64,000 nucleotides of DNA from JAKQEM01 sp964391185 (GCA_964391185.1 CAYMIX010000006.1:23297-87296), one strand, 5' to 3'. Shown: positions 9,700 through 17,886, counted from the stretch's first letter. Notes: generated by a model from the sequence alone, not told the origin. Translations and numbers: made by a program.

Positions 9700-10542
9700 T
9701 TACAGCGTATCAAGAATCCGGCTTTCCATCTTCCGGAAGAAAAGAAATCCGCTCACGGTGAGCGCGATGCAGAGCAGTGTTCCGATTCCGACGAGCTTCC
9801 ATTCCACCAATTCTTGCGGAAGTAGAGCTGCGCGCGAAAGTTCCACGGCAGATGTCAGCGGGTTGATCCAGATAATCGTTCGTACGGTGGGCGAAAGGGA
9901 ATCAAGTGGGTATACCACCGGCGTAAGGAACATGCTCAAGCGCAGAAAATAGGGGAGTATGAGGCCCACATCGCGGTAGAGTGCGTTCAGTGCTGAGAGC
10001 CAGAACGATGCGCCAATTGCTGCGATAAGTAAGAGGATGCTTGCAATTGGAATCGCCAAGAGTGGCATGCCGATCGGCACATCTTCGATAACCATGAGAA
10101 TAATCATGATCAAAAGTGCCACACCGAAGTCGATTAATTTGGTTACTGACACGGCCACAGGAAGAAGGAACCGTGGGAAATACACACGTTTCATGATATC
10201 CGCGTGAGCGACCAGACACTGCGTGCTGCTCGAAACCGTCGTTGCGATATAGGTCCACGGCAGCAACCCTGCGTAGACGAAAAGATAGTACGGAACATTG
10301 GATACACTTTTTGCGTAGATGTCACCAAAGACGATGGTAAAGACAATCATTTCCAGCACTGGCTGCATCATCGCCCAGAGGAGTCCCATGAATGTTTGCT
10401 TGTAGCGCACGCGTACATCTTTCCAGAGGAAAAACGAAAAGAGCCCGCGTGATTCCCACGTTTCCCGCAGTGGAAAATGCCACCATTTTTCCGATGGGCC
10501 AATCACGATCGTATATGCCGGATTTTCCGCTGACGAATCCAT
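9700..10542 (-). CDS. ABC-2 polysaccharide exporter, permease subunit (Wzm/TagG-like)
   Basis: 280 residues with six membrane helices and an ABC-2 family N-terminal amphipathic region (FFLWKDVRVRYKQTFMGLLWAM), typical of Wzm/TagG/KpsM permeases. I chose the ATG at 10542 because it leaves 17 bases after the methyltransferase stop; an upstream ATG at 10632 would overlap that gene by about 70 bases and add a sequence without family character. It pairs with the ATPase gene next to it to move a polysaccharide across the cytoplasmic membrane. Confidence 0.9.
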   Translation of the reverse strand: MDSSAENPAYTIVIGPSEKWWHFPLRETWESRGLFSFFLWKDVRVRYKQTFMGLLWAMMQPVLEMIVFTIVFGDIYAKSVSNVPYYLFVYAGLLPWTYIATTVSSSTQCLVAHADIMKRVYFPRFLLPVAVSVTKLIDFGVALLIMIILMVIEDVPIGMPLLAIPIASILLLIAAIGASFWLSALNALYRDVGLILPYFLRLSMFLTPVVYPLDSLSPTVRTIIWINPLTSAVELSRAALLPQELVEWKLVGIGTLLCIALTVSGFLFFRKMESRILDTL

Positions 10543-10559
10543 CAATTTGTACGGTACAG

Positions 10560-11261
10560 TTATAGCTGAATCATGACGAGCGAAATGCCGGAACCCGATG
10601 GACGGAGAGATGTTATGTGAACATTGTTCCACACAGGTTCGGTAATCGAATGTACAAATTCAGAAAGCTCTTTTTTGGTATAAAAACGCTGCGATGTCCA
10701 TGGCCACATTCCTTTGAACATAGGCAATTGGTCAGTGTTGTACCATGCGTGATGATAGGAATACCGAGCAGGGACCGAAAAAATTACTTTGCCTTCAGGT
10801 TTACAAAATTCCATGTGCCGTTTGATTGCCTTCGCTGGATCACGAAAATGCTCAACTAATCCCTGTGACCAAACGAGGTCGTATTCCTGCTTCGCAATAT
10901 TATCGAACATATCCGCTTCCACAAACGTCGCATTCGTACGTTTGTCGCGCTCTGCCATTTCTCGCGCGATTTTGATAGCCGTGCCCGATGAATCGATACC
11001 AGTGTATGTACATAGATGCGGCGCAAGATGCAGCCCCAAACTTGCTGTGCCGCAGCCCAGCTCGAGCATCCGTATCGATGGAGAAAGATGTGGGCGCAAA
11101 CATCGCGCGAACCATATGTTATAGATCGATCGTCCCCACCGAATATATCGTTGATTGTGTTGCTGTTTTTTCCACAAATTTTCCCAAGCGCCCGCCTGAC
11201 CTGGCGTGTGATCTTGGAGTAAAAAATTCTCGTCTGCCGATGTGTTGCCCAGTGCGAACAT
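10560..11261 (-). CDS. Class I SAM-dependent methyltransferase
   Basis: 233 residues. Motif I is LELGCGTASLGL (about 66-77), followed by an acidic residue in YTGIDSS, and motif IV-like DLVWSQGLVEHF; this is the Methyltransf_11/25 pattern of ubiquinone/O-antigen-type methyltransferases. The ATG at 11261 is preferred because a TATTCT hexamer ends 8 bases before it; longer starts (11315, 11456) would run into the divergent gene at 11350. As first gene of the minus-strand glycan operon it may cap or modify the glycan (inference). Confidence 0.8.
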   Translation of the reverse strand: MFALGNTSADENFLLQDHTPGQAGAWENLWKKQQHNQRYIRWGRSIYNIWFARCLRPHLSPSIRMLELGCGTASLGLHLAPHLCTYTGIDSSGTAIKIAREMAERDKRTNATFVEADMFDNIAKQEYDLVWSQGLVEHFRDPAKAIKRHMEFCKPEGKVIFSVPARYSYHHAWYNTDQLPMFKGMWPWTSQRFYTKKELSEFVHSITEPVWNNVHITSLRPSGSGISLVMIQL

Positions 11262-11269
11262 CGCGCAGC

Positions 11270-11275
11270 AGAATA
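11270..11275 (-). promoter_or_regulatory. -10 hexamer of a leaderless promoter
   Basis: TATTCT on the minus strand, 8 bases before the methyltransferase ATG at 11261. The spacing puts the transcription start at or next to the start codon. No strong -35 match is apparent. Confidence 0.5.
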
Positions 11276-11349
11276 CAAGAATGCTGTGTGATGAGCAGCC
11301 GACTTTTCTGTACATTGCCGGATGATTCTTTTGATGTACGATGATATCT

Positions 11350-11706
11350 ATGAGCACCATTTCTACGGGCGTCTTCATCGGTCGCTTCCAGCCATTCCAC
11401 GATGGCCACAAGAAATGCGTCGAAAGAATTCTCGCGGAAAAAGACCAATGCATCATTCTCTTGCGTGATACCGAGGCTACCGAGAAAAATCCCTTCGATA
11501 CAGAAAAACGTAGAGCACTTATTCGCGCACAATTTCCTGATGAATCCCGGGTGAAAATTATGACGATCGATGACCCCGGTGCGGATCTGACCGTATTTAT
11601 CGGACGCGATGTTGGGTATCAATTGATTCAGCTTGATTCACAGACAGAAGCGATTTCTGCGACAGACATTCGTAAAAAGTTATATGCGGAAGCCGGCAAA
11701 GTATGA
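11350..11706 (+). CDS. Small HxGH nucleotidyltransferase (cytidylyltransferase-like)
   Basis: 118 residues, short for the family. It has GRFQPFHDGH (11-20), the nucleotide-binding HxGH of the nucleotidylyl transferase superfamily (NadD/NadM, TagD), and ISATDIRKKL near residue 105, matching the second ISxTxxR motif. It transfers an NMP group to a phosphorylated substrate; which one is unknown. The ATG at 11350 has a TACGAT hexamer ending 7 bases upstream, so I prefer it to 11341. It overlaps the next gene as ATGA, so it is translationally coupled to an APS-kinase-like protein. Confidence 0.75.
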   Translation: MSTISTGVFIGRFQPFHDGHKKCVERILAEKDQCIILLRDTEATEKNPFDTEKRRALIRAQFPDESRVKIMTIDDPGADLTVFIGRDVGYQLIQLDSQTEAISATDIRKKLYAEAGKV

Positions 11707-12218
11707 GTCGCGTGTTTCCCATCCTCTGGCTGACAGGAAATTCTGGTGCTGGCAAAACAACGCTTGCTCGAGGACTCGAGCAGTATGTGAACGAAGAGCT
11801 TTCACCCGAACATGCACACGCCCGTCGTCTGATCGTTCTGGATGGCGATGACATGCGTGCGACTATTTCCACGGACGCAACTCTTTCAGCAGAGGATCGT
11901 AGGAAACACAATCTGCGGGTTGCGCGATTGGCAGCGCATTTGCAAAGCAGGGGATTCCTCGTTGTAGTAGCAGTGATCGCACCATTCACTTCTGTACGCG
12001 AGGAGATCGATGCTATTTGTCATCCATTATGGATTTATGTGAAGCGTTCGGGCTTAACCTCACATGATCGCCCTTACGAAGAGCCTACACGCCCTGCGCT
12101 GATGATCGATGACGACACGTGGGATATTCCCTCGGCGCAGCATCTCCTGCGCTCCTTCCTTCACGGTGCGATTGTTGATGAGTCCATTCAGAAGAGGCGA
12201 TCATTGACTCATATTTGA
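11703..12218 (+). CDS. cysC: Adenylylsulfate-kinase-like P-loop kinase
   Basis: 171 residues. P-loop GNSGAGKTT (12-20), LDGDDMR and AEDRRKHNLRVARLA match APS kinase, which makes PAPS from APS and ATP. This fits the sulfotransferase encoded nearby on the other strand. However, no ATP sulfurylase (CysD/CysN or Sat) is visible, and APS-kinase relatives also phosphorylate other activated groups (for example CDP-phosphoramidate in Campylobacter capsules). With its coupled nucleotidyltransferase the pair could activate sulfate or another capsular modifier. Function assigned at family level. Confidence 0.7.
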   Translation: MSRVFPILWLTGNSGAGKTTLARGLEQYVNEELSPEHAHARRLIVLDGDDMRATISTDATLSAEDRRKHNLRVARLAAHLQSRGFLVVVAVIAPFTSVREEIDAICHPLWIYVKRSGLTSHDRPYEEPTRPALMIDDDTWDIPSAQHLLRSFLHGAIVDESIQKRRSLTHI

Positions 12219-12285
12219 GAATGATAGATGATAATAATGTCGGAGTGTCACATCCCCCAGAAATCTTGCAGAACAGGAGTCGATG

Positions 12286-13113
12286 ATGAGTCTCTCGGCA
12301 TTGCTTTTTGACAATAGTGGAAGGGCGACCGAGGCGCTGCGCCAGGTCCTCGAGATTACGGCGACGCCCAACGACGGCACTGCGAGGGGCATCCGCGATG
12401 TCACTCAGCGCATGTGGTACCAGGCTGGAAAGCTTCGGGCAGAGATTGATGAACAGCACGGGCATCTTCTTGACGCACTCATGCCGCACTTCCGCGTGCT
12501 TGGCATGGTCGATGCTGTGCTTCCTCCCCCGGCTGGAAAGTACGAGTACTGTCTGCTGCTTGGGGGAACGATTGTCGCAGTGCGCAGGCGTCTGAAATTC
12601 CAGCAGGATCAATCCAGGGATCTCAATGTATTCTGCCAAAAGATTGTGTTCCTTGGCAGTAACCGCCGCTTACTGGATCACGAGTTCATCAACCTGCACA
12701 ATTCTCACAACCCAGACTGCCCCTTCGATCCGCGCAACGCAGCCCCAGCCGATCAGCCCCTGCAAACCGAAGGCGACATGATGCGCATGGTTGCGCAGCA
12801 GGTCTTTGGCATGATGTTCGAACCTCGTGGGGTTTCTATGTGCGTTGCCCCCGATGTACTTGGTCGCAGTGCCAAAACGTTCGATTCCGTGTTTTATTGG
12901 CATCGAAACGTCGCCCAGAAGCCAGGGTCCGTGATTGCTGTCTCTTCGCAGCCGTTTATCTGCTTGCAGGATCAGGTCTGTCGGTCAGTTCTCGGCGATG
13001 CATTCCCCGTTACGACGATTGGGTACGCTGCGAACTCTGATACGAAGGTGAGTGTCTATCTTGACAATCTTGCGAAGTGGATTTACGAGATCATGCTCAC
13101 AAGTTCGTGGTGA
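12286..13113 (+). CDS. YdcF/DUF218-like protein (tentative)
   Basis: 275 residues, not clearly recognised. The order of segments (a strand ending CLLLGGTIVAVRRRL, then KIVFLGSN, a TEGDMMRMVAQQVF helix, and SVIAVSSQPFICLQDQV) resembles the YdcF/SanA (DUF218) fold, but the match is weak. An AGGAG Shine-Dalgarno at 12275-12279 is 6 bases from the ATG at 12286 (3 from the ATG at 12283), which is unusual here because most neighbours have none. Base composition is higher in GC and a strong hairpin terminator follows, so the gene may share an origin with the 42-48 kb island. Confidence 0.55.
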   Translation: MSLSALLFDNSGRATEALRQVLEITATPNDGTARGIRDVTQRMWYQAGKLRAEIDEQHGHLLDALMPHFRVLGMVDAVLPPPAGKYEYCLLLGGTIVAVRRRLKFQQDQSRDLNVFCQKIVFLGSNRRLLDHEFINLHNSHNPDCPFDPRNAAPADQPLQTEGDMMRMVAQQVFGMMFEPRGVSMCVAPDVLGRSAKTFDSVFYWHRNVAQKPGSVIAVSSQPFICLQDQVCRSVLGDAFPVTTIGYAANSDTKVSVYLDNLAKWIYEIMLTSSW

Positions 13114-13146
13114 TCTGTGCGTCCGTTGTCTTACGTCAAAAAGCAT

Positions 13147-13180
13147 CCGGCCAACCGCAAGGTTGGCCGGGGCTTTCTTA
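13147..13180 (+). terminator. Rho-independent terminator after the YdcF-like gene
   Basis: A perfect 10-bp stem (CCGGCCAACC / GGTTGGCCGG) around a GCAA tetraloop, followed by GGCTTTCTT. It lies 33 bases after the stop codon and faces the convergent small gene. Confidence 0.75.
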
Positions 13181-13184
13181 ATAT

Positions 13185-13397
13185 TCATTGTCTGAATGCA
13201 GCGCGTTGTTCGCAAGCTGCAGGGTTGCCACAGTATTTTTGGTCCCAATCACGCAATTGTTTTCCACAGTTTAAGCACATTGCGTGGATTGTTTGGATAG
13301 CAGCTTCTTGCATTGGCCGAGCCTCGATCTGCGGATTGAATCGTTTGTTGGCTGCCTCAGTGAATGCATCAATTTCGTTCGTAGTTGGGTAGGTCAT
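13185..13397 (-). CDS. Small zinc-ribbon-like hypothetical protein
   Basis: 70 residues from the ATG at 13397. The C-terminal half carries CLNCGKQLRDWDQKYC, a CxxC plus later cysteines that could bind zinc. No family is recognised. It is followed closely on the same strand by nothing and preceded by another tiny gene, with a 23-base gap. Longer upstream extension (to 13484) lacks plausible protein character. Confidence 0.5.
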   Translation of the reverse strand: MTYPTTNEIDAFTEAANKRFNPQIEARPMQEAAIQTIHAMCLNCGKQLRDWDQKYCGNPAACEQRAAFRQ

Positions 13398-13420
13398 GGT
13401 AAAGAGGGGAATGAAATAAT

Positions 13421-13594
13421 TTACACAGGCACATCGACGTGTGCTGCTTGAGCTATCGCGATTTGTCTTCGCACTTCTTGGCAATATGCGATTACATCAC
13501 GGGGGTTGAATACGCCGTCGTGGACCATTGGCTCGCGCTCTTGCGATGTTTGGGTATGGTCAATTGTTGATTCTGGAGCTGTTGATGATTTCAT
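13421..13594 (-). CDS. Small hypothetical protein
   Basis: 57 residues from the ATG at 13594, with a polar N-terminus and a helical C-terminus (FNPRDVIAYCQEVRRQIAIAQAA). The leader is pyrimidine-rich, like the ribosomal genes. It seems to form a two-gene unit with the zinc-ribbon-like gene downstream. Function unknown. Confidence 0.4.
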   Translation of the reverse strand: MKSSTAPESTIDHTQTSQEREPMVHDGVFNPRDVIAYCQEVRRQIAIAQAAHVDVPV

Positions 13595-13775
13595 AGATAA
13601 AAAAGAAAAGAGAATGAAAAATAAGAGCCGGCTGGGGAAGGGGGCTCTGCTTGGAAACTCTATTTCTTTTTCCTTTATGCAGCCAACCGCCTTCCCGCCG
13701 TAAGAAGCGAGAGGAGAAGGAGGCCGAGGCAAAGAGTACGCTGGTGCGTCACGGGCACATGATACAATGCCGGGC

Positions 13776-14111
13776 ATGGCTTCTCAAACGTTCTTCAAGC
13801 TCACACCCGGTCCTGTTCTCTCTGCATTCCTTATTACAGGACTTTCGATGGCGATGATGCTCCAAGCACTTTCGTGTGCGCTCGATGGAAGTGGCCAGTG
13901 TTTCCAGGTGCCAGTTCCAATCGTCGCCGTAGGTATCGTGGCACTATGGCCGTGGGTTCTCACCGTTCGCCTATTTGGTGACAATATGATCCTTGGAATG
14001 GGTTTGGGGTTCCTGCTCTCCTTCGCATGGGTCTTCCTTATTATATGCACAGGCAGATGGGGGATTGGAAAGTGGTGGAGAAAAGGCGTGGAGAACCAAA
14101 ATTCTATTTGA
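13776..14111 (+). CDS. Small three-helix membrane protein
   Basis: 111 residues with three hydrophobic stretches (about 12-35, 45-65 and 70-92), the last followed by a basic tail. No family recognised. A TACAAT hexamer at 13763-13768 ends 7 bases before the ATG at 13776, which fixes this start and predicts a leaderless mRNA. It sits where rpsJ is normally found upstream of rplC, but is not a ribosomal protein. Confidence 0.6.
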   Translation: MASQTFFKLTPGPVLSAFLITGLSMAMMLQALSCALDGSGQCFQVPVPIVAVGIVALWPWVLTVRLFGDNMILGMGLGFLLSFAWVFLIICTGRWGIGKWWRKGVENQNSI

Positions 14112-14304
14112 CTCTCCCTCAAAAGGTTTCTAAACTGCCCGCACTCAACTGGAGTTAGCTGAGATTCAGCGATTCTCAGCGACTTATGTTCGAGTTCGCC
14201 GTTATCTGATGATCCCTTGAGGGGCTCAGAGTCAACTAAGCGAACTGCATGAACCTCCAAGTTTTCTATTCTATTAGCCCTAACGGGCCATTCAACTGCC
14301 ACCT

Positions 14305-14907
14305 ATGATCGGTGTCATTGCCAAAAAAATCGGTATGTCTCGCGCATTCTTGCCTACGGGCGAGGCTGTGCCAGTGACGTACCTTGAAATTCAGCCTAAC
14401 GTCGTCGTTCGCACGAAGACGACCGATAAAGACGGATATAACGCCGTCGTATTGGGAATCGGTGCGAAGGAATGGAAGTCCCGCAAGGGAAAGAAGAACA
14501 TGCGTTACAGCATGCAGAAAGAATTCCAGGTAGAATCCCTCGACGGCTTCGAACCAGGAAAGACGATCACAGCAGAAGTATTGCCAAAAGAAAGCATGGT
14601 TACAGTCGAAGGAACATCCAAAGGAAAAGGCTTCCAGGGTGTTGTGCGCCGTTTCCACTTCGGAGGAGGACCTGCATCACACGGAAGCCACTTCAAGCGC
14701 GAACCAGGATCCATCGGTATGCGTACTGATCCAGGTCGTATCTTCAAGGGACGAAAAATGGCCGGACACATGGGTCATGAACATATGACCATCAAGCACC
14801 GCGCGGTCATTATCAACGAAACAGCTAAGAATCTTATCGCTATTGCAGGCCCAGTTCCTGGTCCAGCAGGTGGACATGTATTCCTTACTCTTGAAGCCGC
14901 CAAGTAA
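14305..14907 (+). CDS. rplC: 50S ribosomal protein L3
   Basis: 200 residues. MIGVIAKKIGMSRAF at the start and the long GKGFQGVVRRFHFGGGPASHGSHF loop, which reaches into the peptidyl transferase centre, are diagnostic. It is the first gene of the S10-type operon here; rpsJ is not upstream. The gap to the membrane protein gene is 193 bases. No Shine-Dalgarno is present. Confidence 0.97.
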   Translation: MIGVIAKKIGMSRAFLPTGEAVPVTYLEIQPNVVVRTKTTDKDGYNAVVLGIGAKEWKSRKGKKNMRYSMQKEFQVESLDGFEPGKTITAEVLPKESMVTVEGTSKGKGFQGVVRRFHFGGGPASHGSHFKREPGSIGMRTDPGRIFKGRKMAGHMGHEHMTIKHRAVIINETAKNLIAIAGPVPGPAGGHVFLTLEAAK

Positions 14908-14918
14908 TCCTCCTTCTT

Positions 14919-15680
14919 ATGCAGATCGATATTTTCTCCTCCACCGGCTCCAAGGTGAAATCCATGGATCTTCCGGAATCGCTCTTCGGGTCAGAGGTCA
15001 ACTGGGGTCTTATGCACCAGGCCGTTGTGATGCAGCAGAGCAACCGCCGTCAGAGCCCAGCGCACGTAAAGACACGCGGTGAAGTGCAGGGTTCCACAAA
15101 GAAGATGTTTTCCCAGAAGCACACAGGTCAGGCCCGCCGCGGCCCTGTTCGCTCTCCACTCCTACGCGGAGGTGGAAAGGCTTTCGGTCCACGCAACGAT
15201 AAAAACTATACGAAGGACATGCCACGCCTCATGCGTCATGCAGCTATTCGTTCTGCCCTTAGTCTTCAGGCAAGCAAGAAGGCGGTGATTGCGATCGATA
15301 GCTATCCAGAATCCATCAAGACAAAGACGGTGTCAGATCTTCTCAAGAAGCTCCCTGTCGAATATGGTCGCAAGATTCTTCTTGTGGCGCCAGCAACACA
15401 CAAGGCTCTTCAGCTTTCTGCACGCAATATCGCAGGAGTGAAGACGATCGTTGCTTCCTACCTCAATATCGAAGATGTGCTGAATGCACGTCATATTATT
15501 TTCCTGACGGATGCAATCACGAAGGCTGATGAGCTATTCGGAAAGAAGGAATCCAAGTCCAAGGTATCCAAGCGACCAGCTACAAAGGTGGTAGAGGGCA
15601 AAGAGGCCCCTGCTCAAAAGAAGCCTAAGAAAGTCACTGCAAAGAAAAAGACTTCTACAAAGAAACCTTCCACTAAGTAA
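14919..15680 (+). CDS. rplD: 50S ribosomal protein L4
   Basis: 253 residues, longer than the usual 205 or so. The extended exit-tunnel loop (RGGGKAFGPRNDKNY region) is present. The last 45 residues are a Lys/Thr/Ser/Pro-rich tail that has no counterpart in typical L4. The tail is one of several in this operon; unlike those of L22, S17 and L17 it is not rich in Ser/Glu. Confidence 0.97.
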   Translation: MQIDIFSSTGSKVKSMDLPESLFGSEVNWGLMHQAVVMQQSNRRQSPAHVKTRGEVQGSTKKMFSQKHTGQARRGPVRSPLLRGGGKAFGPRNDKNYTKDMPRLMRHAAIRSALSLQASKKAVIAIDSYPESIKTKTVSDLLKKLPVEYGRKILLVAPATHKALQLSARNIAGVKTIVASYLNIEDVLNARHIIFLTDAITKADELFGKKESKSKVSKRPATKVVEGKEAPAQKKPKKVTAKKKTSTKKPSTK

Positions 15681-15706
15681 CCTCTATCCCGTCTATCCCT
15701 TCTAAC

Positions 15707-16003
15707 ATGGAACTCTCCCGCGTCATCATTGGCTCCATCGTCACGGAGAAGGCCGAGCGCATCAAGCAGAATCGCTGCTATACACTCAAAGTGCAGCCTG
15801 CTGCAACGAAGATCGATGTGCAGAATGCACTCGAGCAATACTTTGATGTTGATGTGACGTCTGTACGCGTGATGCGTGTAGGTTCCAAGACGCGCGCCAT
15901 CGGCGCAGGTCGCGAAATCACAAAGCGCCACGGGTTCAAGAAGATGATTGTGACTCTCAGCGAGAAGAGCAAGGCTCTCGACCTTTCTCACTTTAAATCC
16001 TAA
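15707..16003 (+). CDS. rplW: 50S ribosomal protein L23
   Basis: 98 residues, normal size. The pattern IIGSIVTEKAER and TLKVQPAATKIDVQNALEQYF matches L23, which forms the chaperone and SRP docking site at the tunnel exit. It starts 26 bases after rplD within a pyrimidine-rich spacer. Confidence 0.96.
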   Translation: MELSRVIIGSIVTEKAERIKQNRCYTLKVQPAATKIDVQNALEQYFDVDVTSVRVMRVGSKTRAIGAGREITKRHGFKKMIVTLSEKSKALDLSHFKS

Positions 16004-16015
16004 TTACTGCTGTAC

Positions 16016-16036
16016 AGACGCCCCGGCGGGGCGTCT
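16016..16036. repeat. Intergenic palindrome, AGACG...CGTCT family (copy 1)
   Basis: AGACGCCCC / GGGGCGTCT stem with a 3-base loop, flanked by GTAC and CTCTCC. It lies between rplW and rplB. Same outer sequence (gtacAGACG...CGTCTct) as the copies before rplV, rplE and rplR; only the inner stem differs. Confidence 0.8.
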
Positions 16037-16054
16037 CTCCATCCCATCAATACC

Positions 16055-16903
16055 ATGCCGATCAAGAAGCCTAAACCAACGACTCCAGGACGACGTCAGA
16101 TGACGATCGCAGACTTCTCAGATCTTACAAAGAAGCGTCCAGAAAAGCGTTTGAGCCGCGGAAAGCAGCGTATTTCCGGTCGTGGTGCAGGTGGTCGTAT
16201 TTCCATTCGTCACCGCGGAGGAGGTCACAAAAAATTGTGGCGCGACATCGATTTCCGCCAGACAGACAAAATGAACATTGTCGGAACGGTTACAGCTCTT
16301 GAATACGATCCAAACCGCACAGCTCGCATTGCTCTCATTCATTATTCTGATGGTGAAAAGCGCTATGTTCTTGCGCCAGAAGGTCTCAAGTCAGGAGATC
16401 AGATTGTTGCTGGCGAGCGTACAAAAGTGAAGACAGGTAACCGCATGCAGTTGCAGTACATCCCAGTGGGATACAAAATCTTCAACATTGAATTGAATGC
16501 AGGGCGCGGAGGAAAAATGGTTCGCTCCGCAGGTACATCTGCAACCCTCGTCGGTATCGATGGTGACTTCGCTATCATCCAGTTCCCAAGCAGTGAAATG
16601 CGCCGCGTTCGCAAGGAGTGTGCAGCAACGATCGGAACGGTATCGAACCCAGAACACAACCTTATTACGATTGGTAAAGCAGGACGTATGCGTTGGTTGG
16701 GTCGCCGCCCACAGGTGCTCGGTGTCGCGATGAACGCGGTCGATCACCCACACGGAGGTGGAGAAGGTCACAGCTCCATTGGTCTCAAGGCTCCTAAGAC
16801 TCCTTGGGGTAAGAAGGCTCTCGGTGTGAAGACACGCCGCCGCAAGAACCGTTCCAACGATCTTATTATTCGCCGCCGCGTAAAGAAGAATAAGAAGAAA
16901 TAA
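16055..16903 (+). CDS. rplB: 50S ribosomal protein L2
   Basis: 282 residues. The C-terminal GVAMNAVDHPHGGGEGHSS contains the conserved histidine loop near the peptidyl transferase centre. The leader (CTCCATCCCATCAATACC before ATG) has no Shine-Dalgarno. Length is standard. Confidence 0.98.
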   Translation: MPIKKPKPTTPGRRQMTIADFSDLTKKRPEKRLSRGKQRISGRGAGGRISIRHRGGGHKKLWRDIDFRQTDKMNIVGTVTALEYDPNRTARIALIHYSDGEKRYVLAPEGLKSGDQIVAGERTKVKTGNRMQLQYIPVGYKIFNIELNAGRGGKMVRSAGTSATLVGIDGDFAIIQFPSSEMRRVRKECAATIGTVSNPEHNLITIGKAGRMRWLGRRPQVLGVAMNAVDHPHGGGEGHSSIGLKAPKTPWGKKALGVKTRRRKNRSNDLIIRRRVKKNKKK

Positions 16904-16910
16904 TTCCTTA

Positions 16911-16942
16911 TCGTAGGGGCGTAGCATGCTACGCCCCTACGA
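16911..16942. repeat. Perfect 32-bp palindrome (GTAGGGGCG family)
   Basis: Half-site TCGTAGGGGCGTAGCA, repeated as its exact reverse complement. It lies between rplB and rpsS. A sister copy with one changed inner pair is at 29879-29910 and a decayed copy at 57903-57929, so it is a dispersed element rather than an operon-specific signal. Confidence 0.85.
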
Positions 16943-16970
16943 CGATAATCACCCCCTATTCCTACCTATT

Positions 16971-17279
16971 ATGTCCAGATCACTCAAGAAAGGCCCCCAC
17001 ATTGATGAGAAGCTCATGAAGAAGGTCACAGCGATGATCAACAAGAGCGAAAAGAAGATCATCAAGACGTGGGCACGCGACTCCGACATTCCACCGGATT
17101 GGGTAGGCTTTACCTTCGCTGTTCACAACGGAAAAGAGTTCAAGCCAGTCTACGTAACGGAACAGATGGTCGGTCACAAACTCGGTGAATTCTCTTGGAC
17201 AACAAGCTTCAAAGTTCACGGTGGTAAGGCTGCTGCTGCAGAAGCAAAGCCAGCTCCATCCCCAGCTCCAGCCAAGTAA
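16971..17279 (+). CDS. rpsS: 30S ribosomal protein S19
   Basis: 102 residues from the ATG at 16971 (MSRSLKKGPHIDEKL). HNGKEFKPVYVTEQMVGHKLGEF is the conserved S19 core that contacts the 30S head. A C-terminal Ala/Pro/Lys extension (about 12 residues) follows. An in-frame ATG at 16926 lies within the 32-bp palindrome region and is rejected. Confidence 0.97.
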   Translation: MSRSLKKGPHIDEKLMKKVTAMINKSEKKIIKTWARDSDIPPDWVGFTFAVHNGKEFKPVYVTEQMVGHKLGEFSWTTSFKVHGGKAAAAEAKPAPSPAPAK

Positions 17280-17289
17280 TAATCTGTAA

Positions 17290-17310
17290 AGACGTACGAC
17301 GCGTACGTCT
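17290..17310. repeat. Intergenic palindrome, AGACG...CGTCT family (copy 2)
   Basis: AGACGTACG / CGTACGTCT with a 3-base loop, between rpsS and rplV, 18 bases before the rplV start. Confidence 0.8.
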
Positions 17311-17327
17311 CTAATCCCCCTACTCCC

Positions 17328-17849
17328 ATGAAAGCTTATCTCCGCTCCGCCCGCATCGCTCCAAAGAAGGCGAACATCATCGCTCAGTTGGTTCGTGGCA
17401 TGCCTGTAGGTGACGCCGTGGAATCACTCAAGCACACGCACAAGAAAGGCGCTCGCATGGTCGAGGAGCTCATCAAGTCTGCTGTTGCAAACGCTGAACA
17501 TAACGACAAGCAGGACTCTAGCAAACTTATCGTGAAGACGATTGTCGTAAACCAGAGCATGGGTTATCGCCGCGGTGTGCCAATGGCTCGCGGTCGTATG
17601 CGTCCAATGACAAAGTTCATGAGCCACATTTCACTCACGCTTGGAGTAGCCGGTGTTGATAATGAAAAGATTCAGACGAAACAGAAGAGTCAGAGGATGC
17701 AGAACAAAGCTGCTAAAAGTGAAGGAACGACTTCCCAATCCGCAAAAAATCCTGTAAAAACAGCACACTCTTCCAAGGGACAGAAGAAGGAGGACAAAAA
17801 TTCCTCTGAATCTGCTGCATCCTCTGTTTCCTCTGAATCTGCTTCGTAA
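17328..17849 (+). CDS. rplV: 50S ribosomal protein L22 with Ser/Glu-rich tail
   Basis: 173 residues; the core (about 1-108) is normal L22, with the RRGVPMARGRMRPM tunnel-loop region. The last 60 residues are an extra tail, first Lys/Gln/Ser-rich and then SSESAASSVSSESAS. The DNA of the tail contains a 22-bp segment (17682-17703) whose exact reverse complement lies in rpsQ, so the tail stems from an inserted repeat. L22 lines the exit tunnel; its C-terminus lies at the ribosome surface. Confidence 0.96.
   Translation: MKAYLRSARIAPKKANIIAQLVRGMPVGDAVESLKHTHKKGARMVEELIKSAVANAEHNDKQDSSKLIVKTIVVNQSMGYRRGVPMARGRMRPMTKFMSHISLTLGVAGVDNEKIQTKQKSQRMQNKAAKSEGTTSQSAKNPVKTAHSSKGQKKEDKNSSESAASSVSSESAS
17682..17703. 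repeat. Tail repeat, inverse of the copy in rpsQ
   Basis: A 22-bp segment beginning CAGAAGAGTCAGAGG in the rplV tail; exact reverse complement at 19595-19616. Related sequence occurs in the rplQ tail (38286-38386). Confidence 0.8.
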
Positions 17850-17886
17850 GCTTCTATCCCCTTTATTCCTTCTATTCCCTCAGCAC

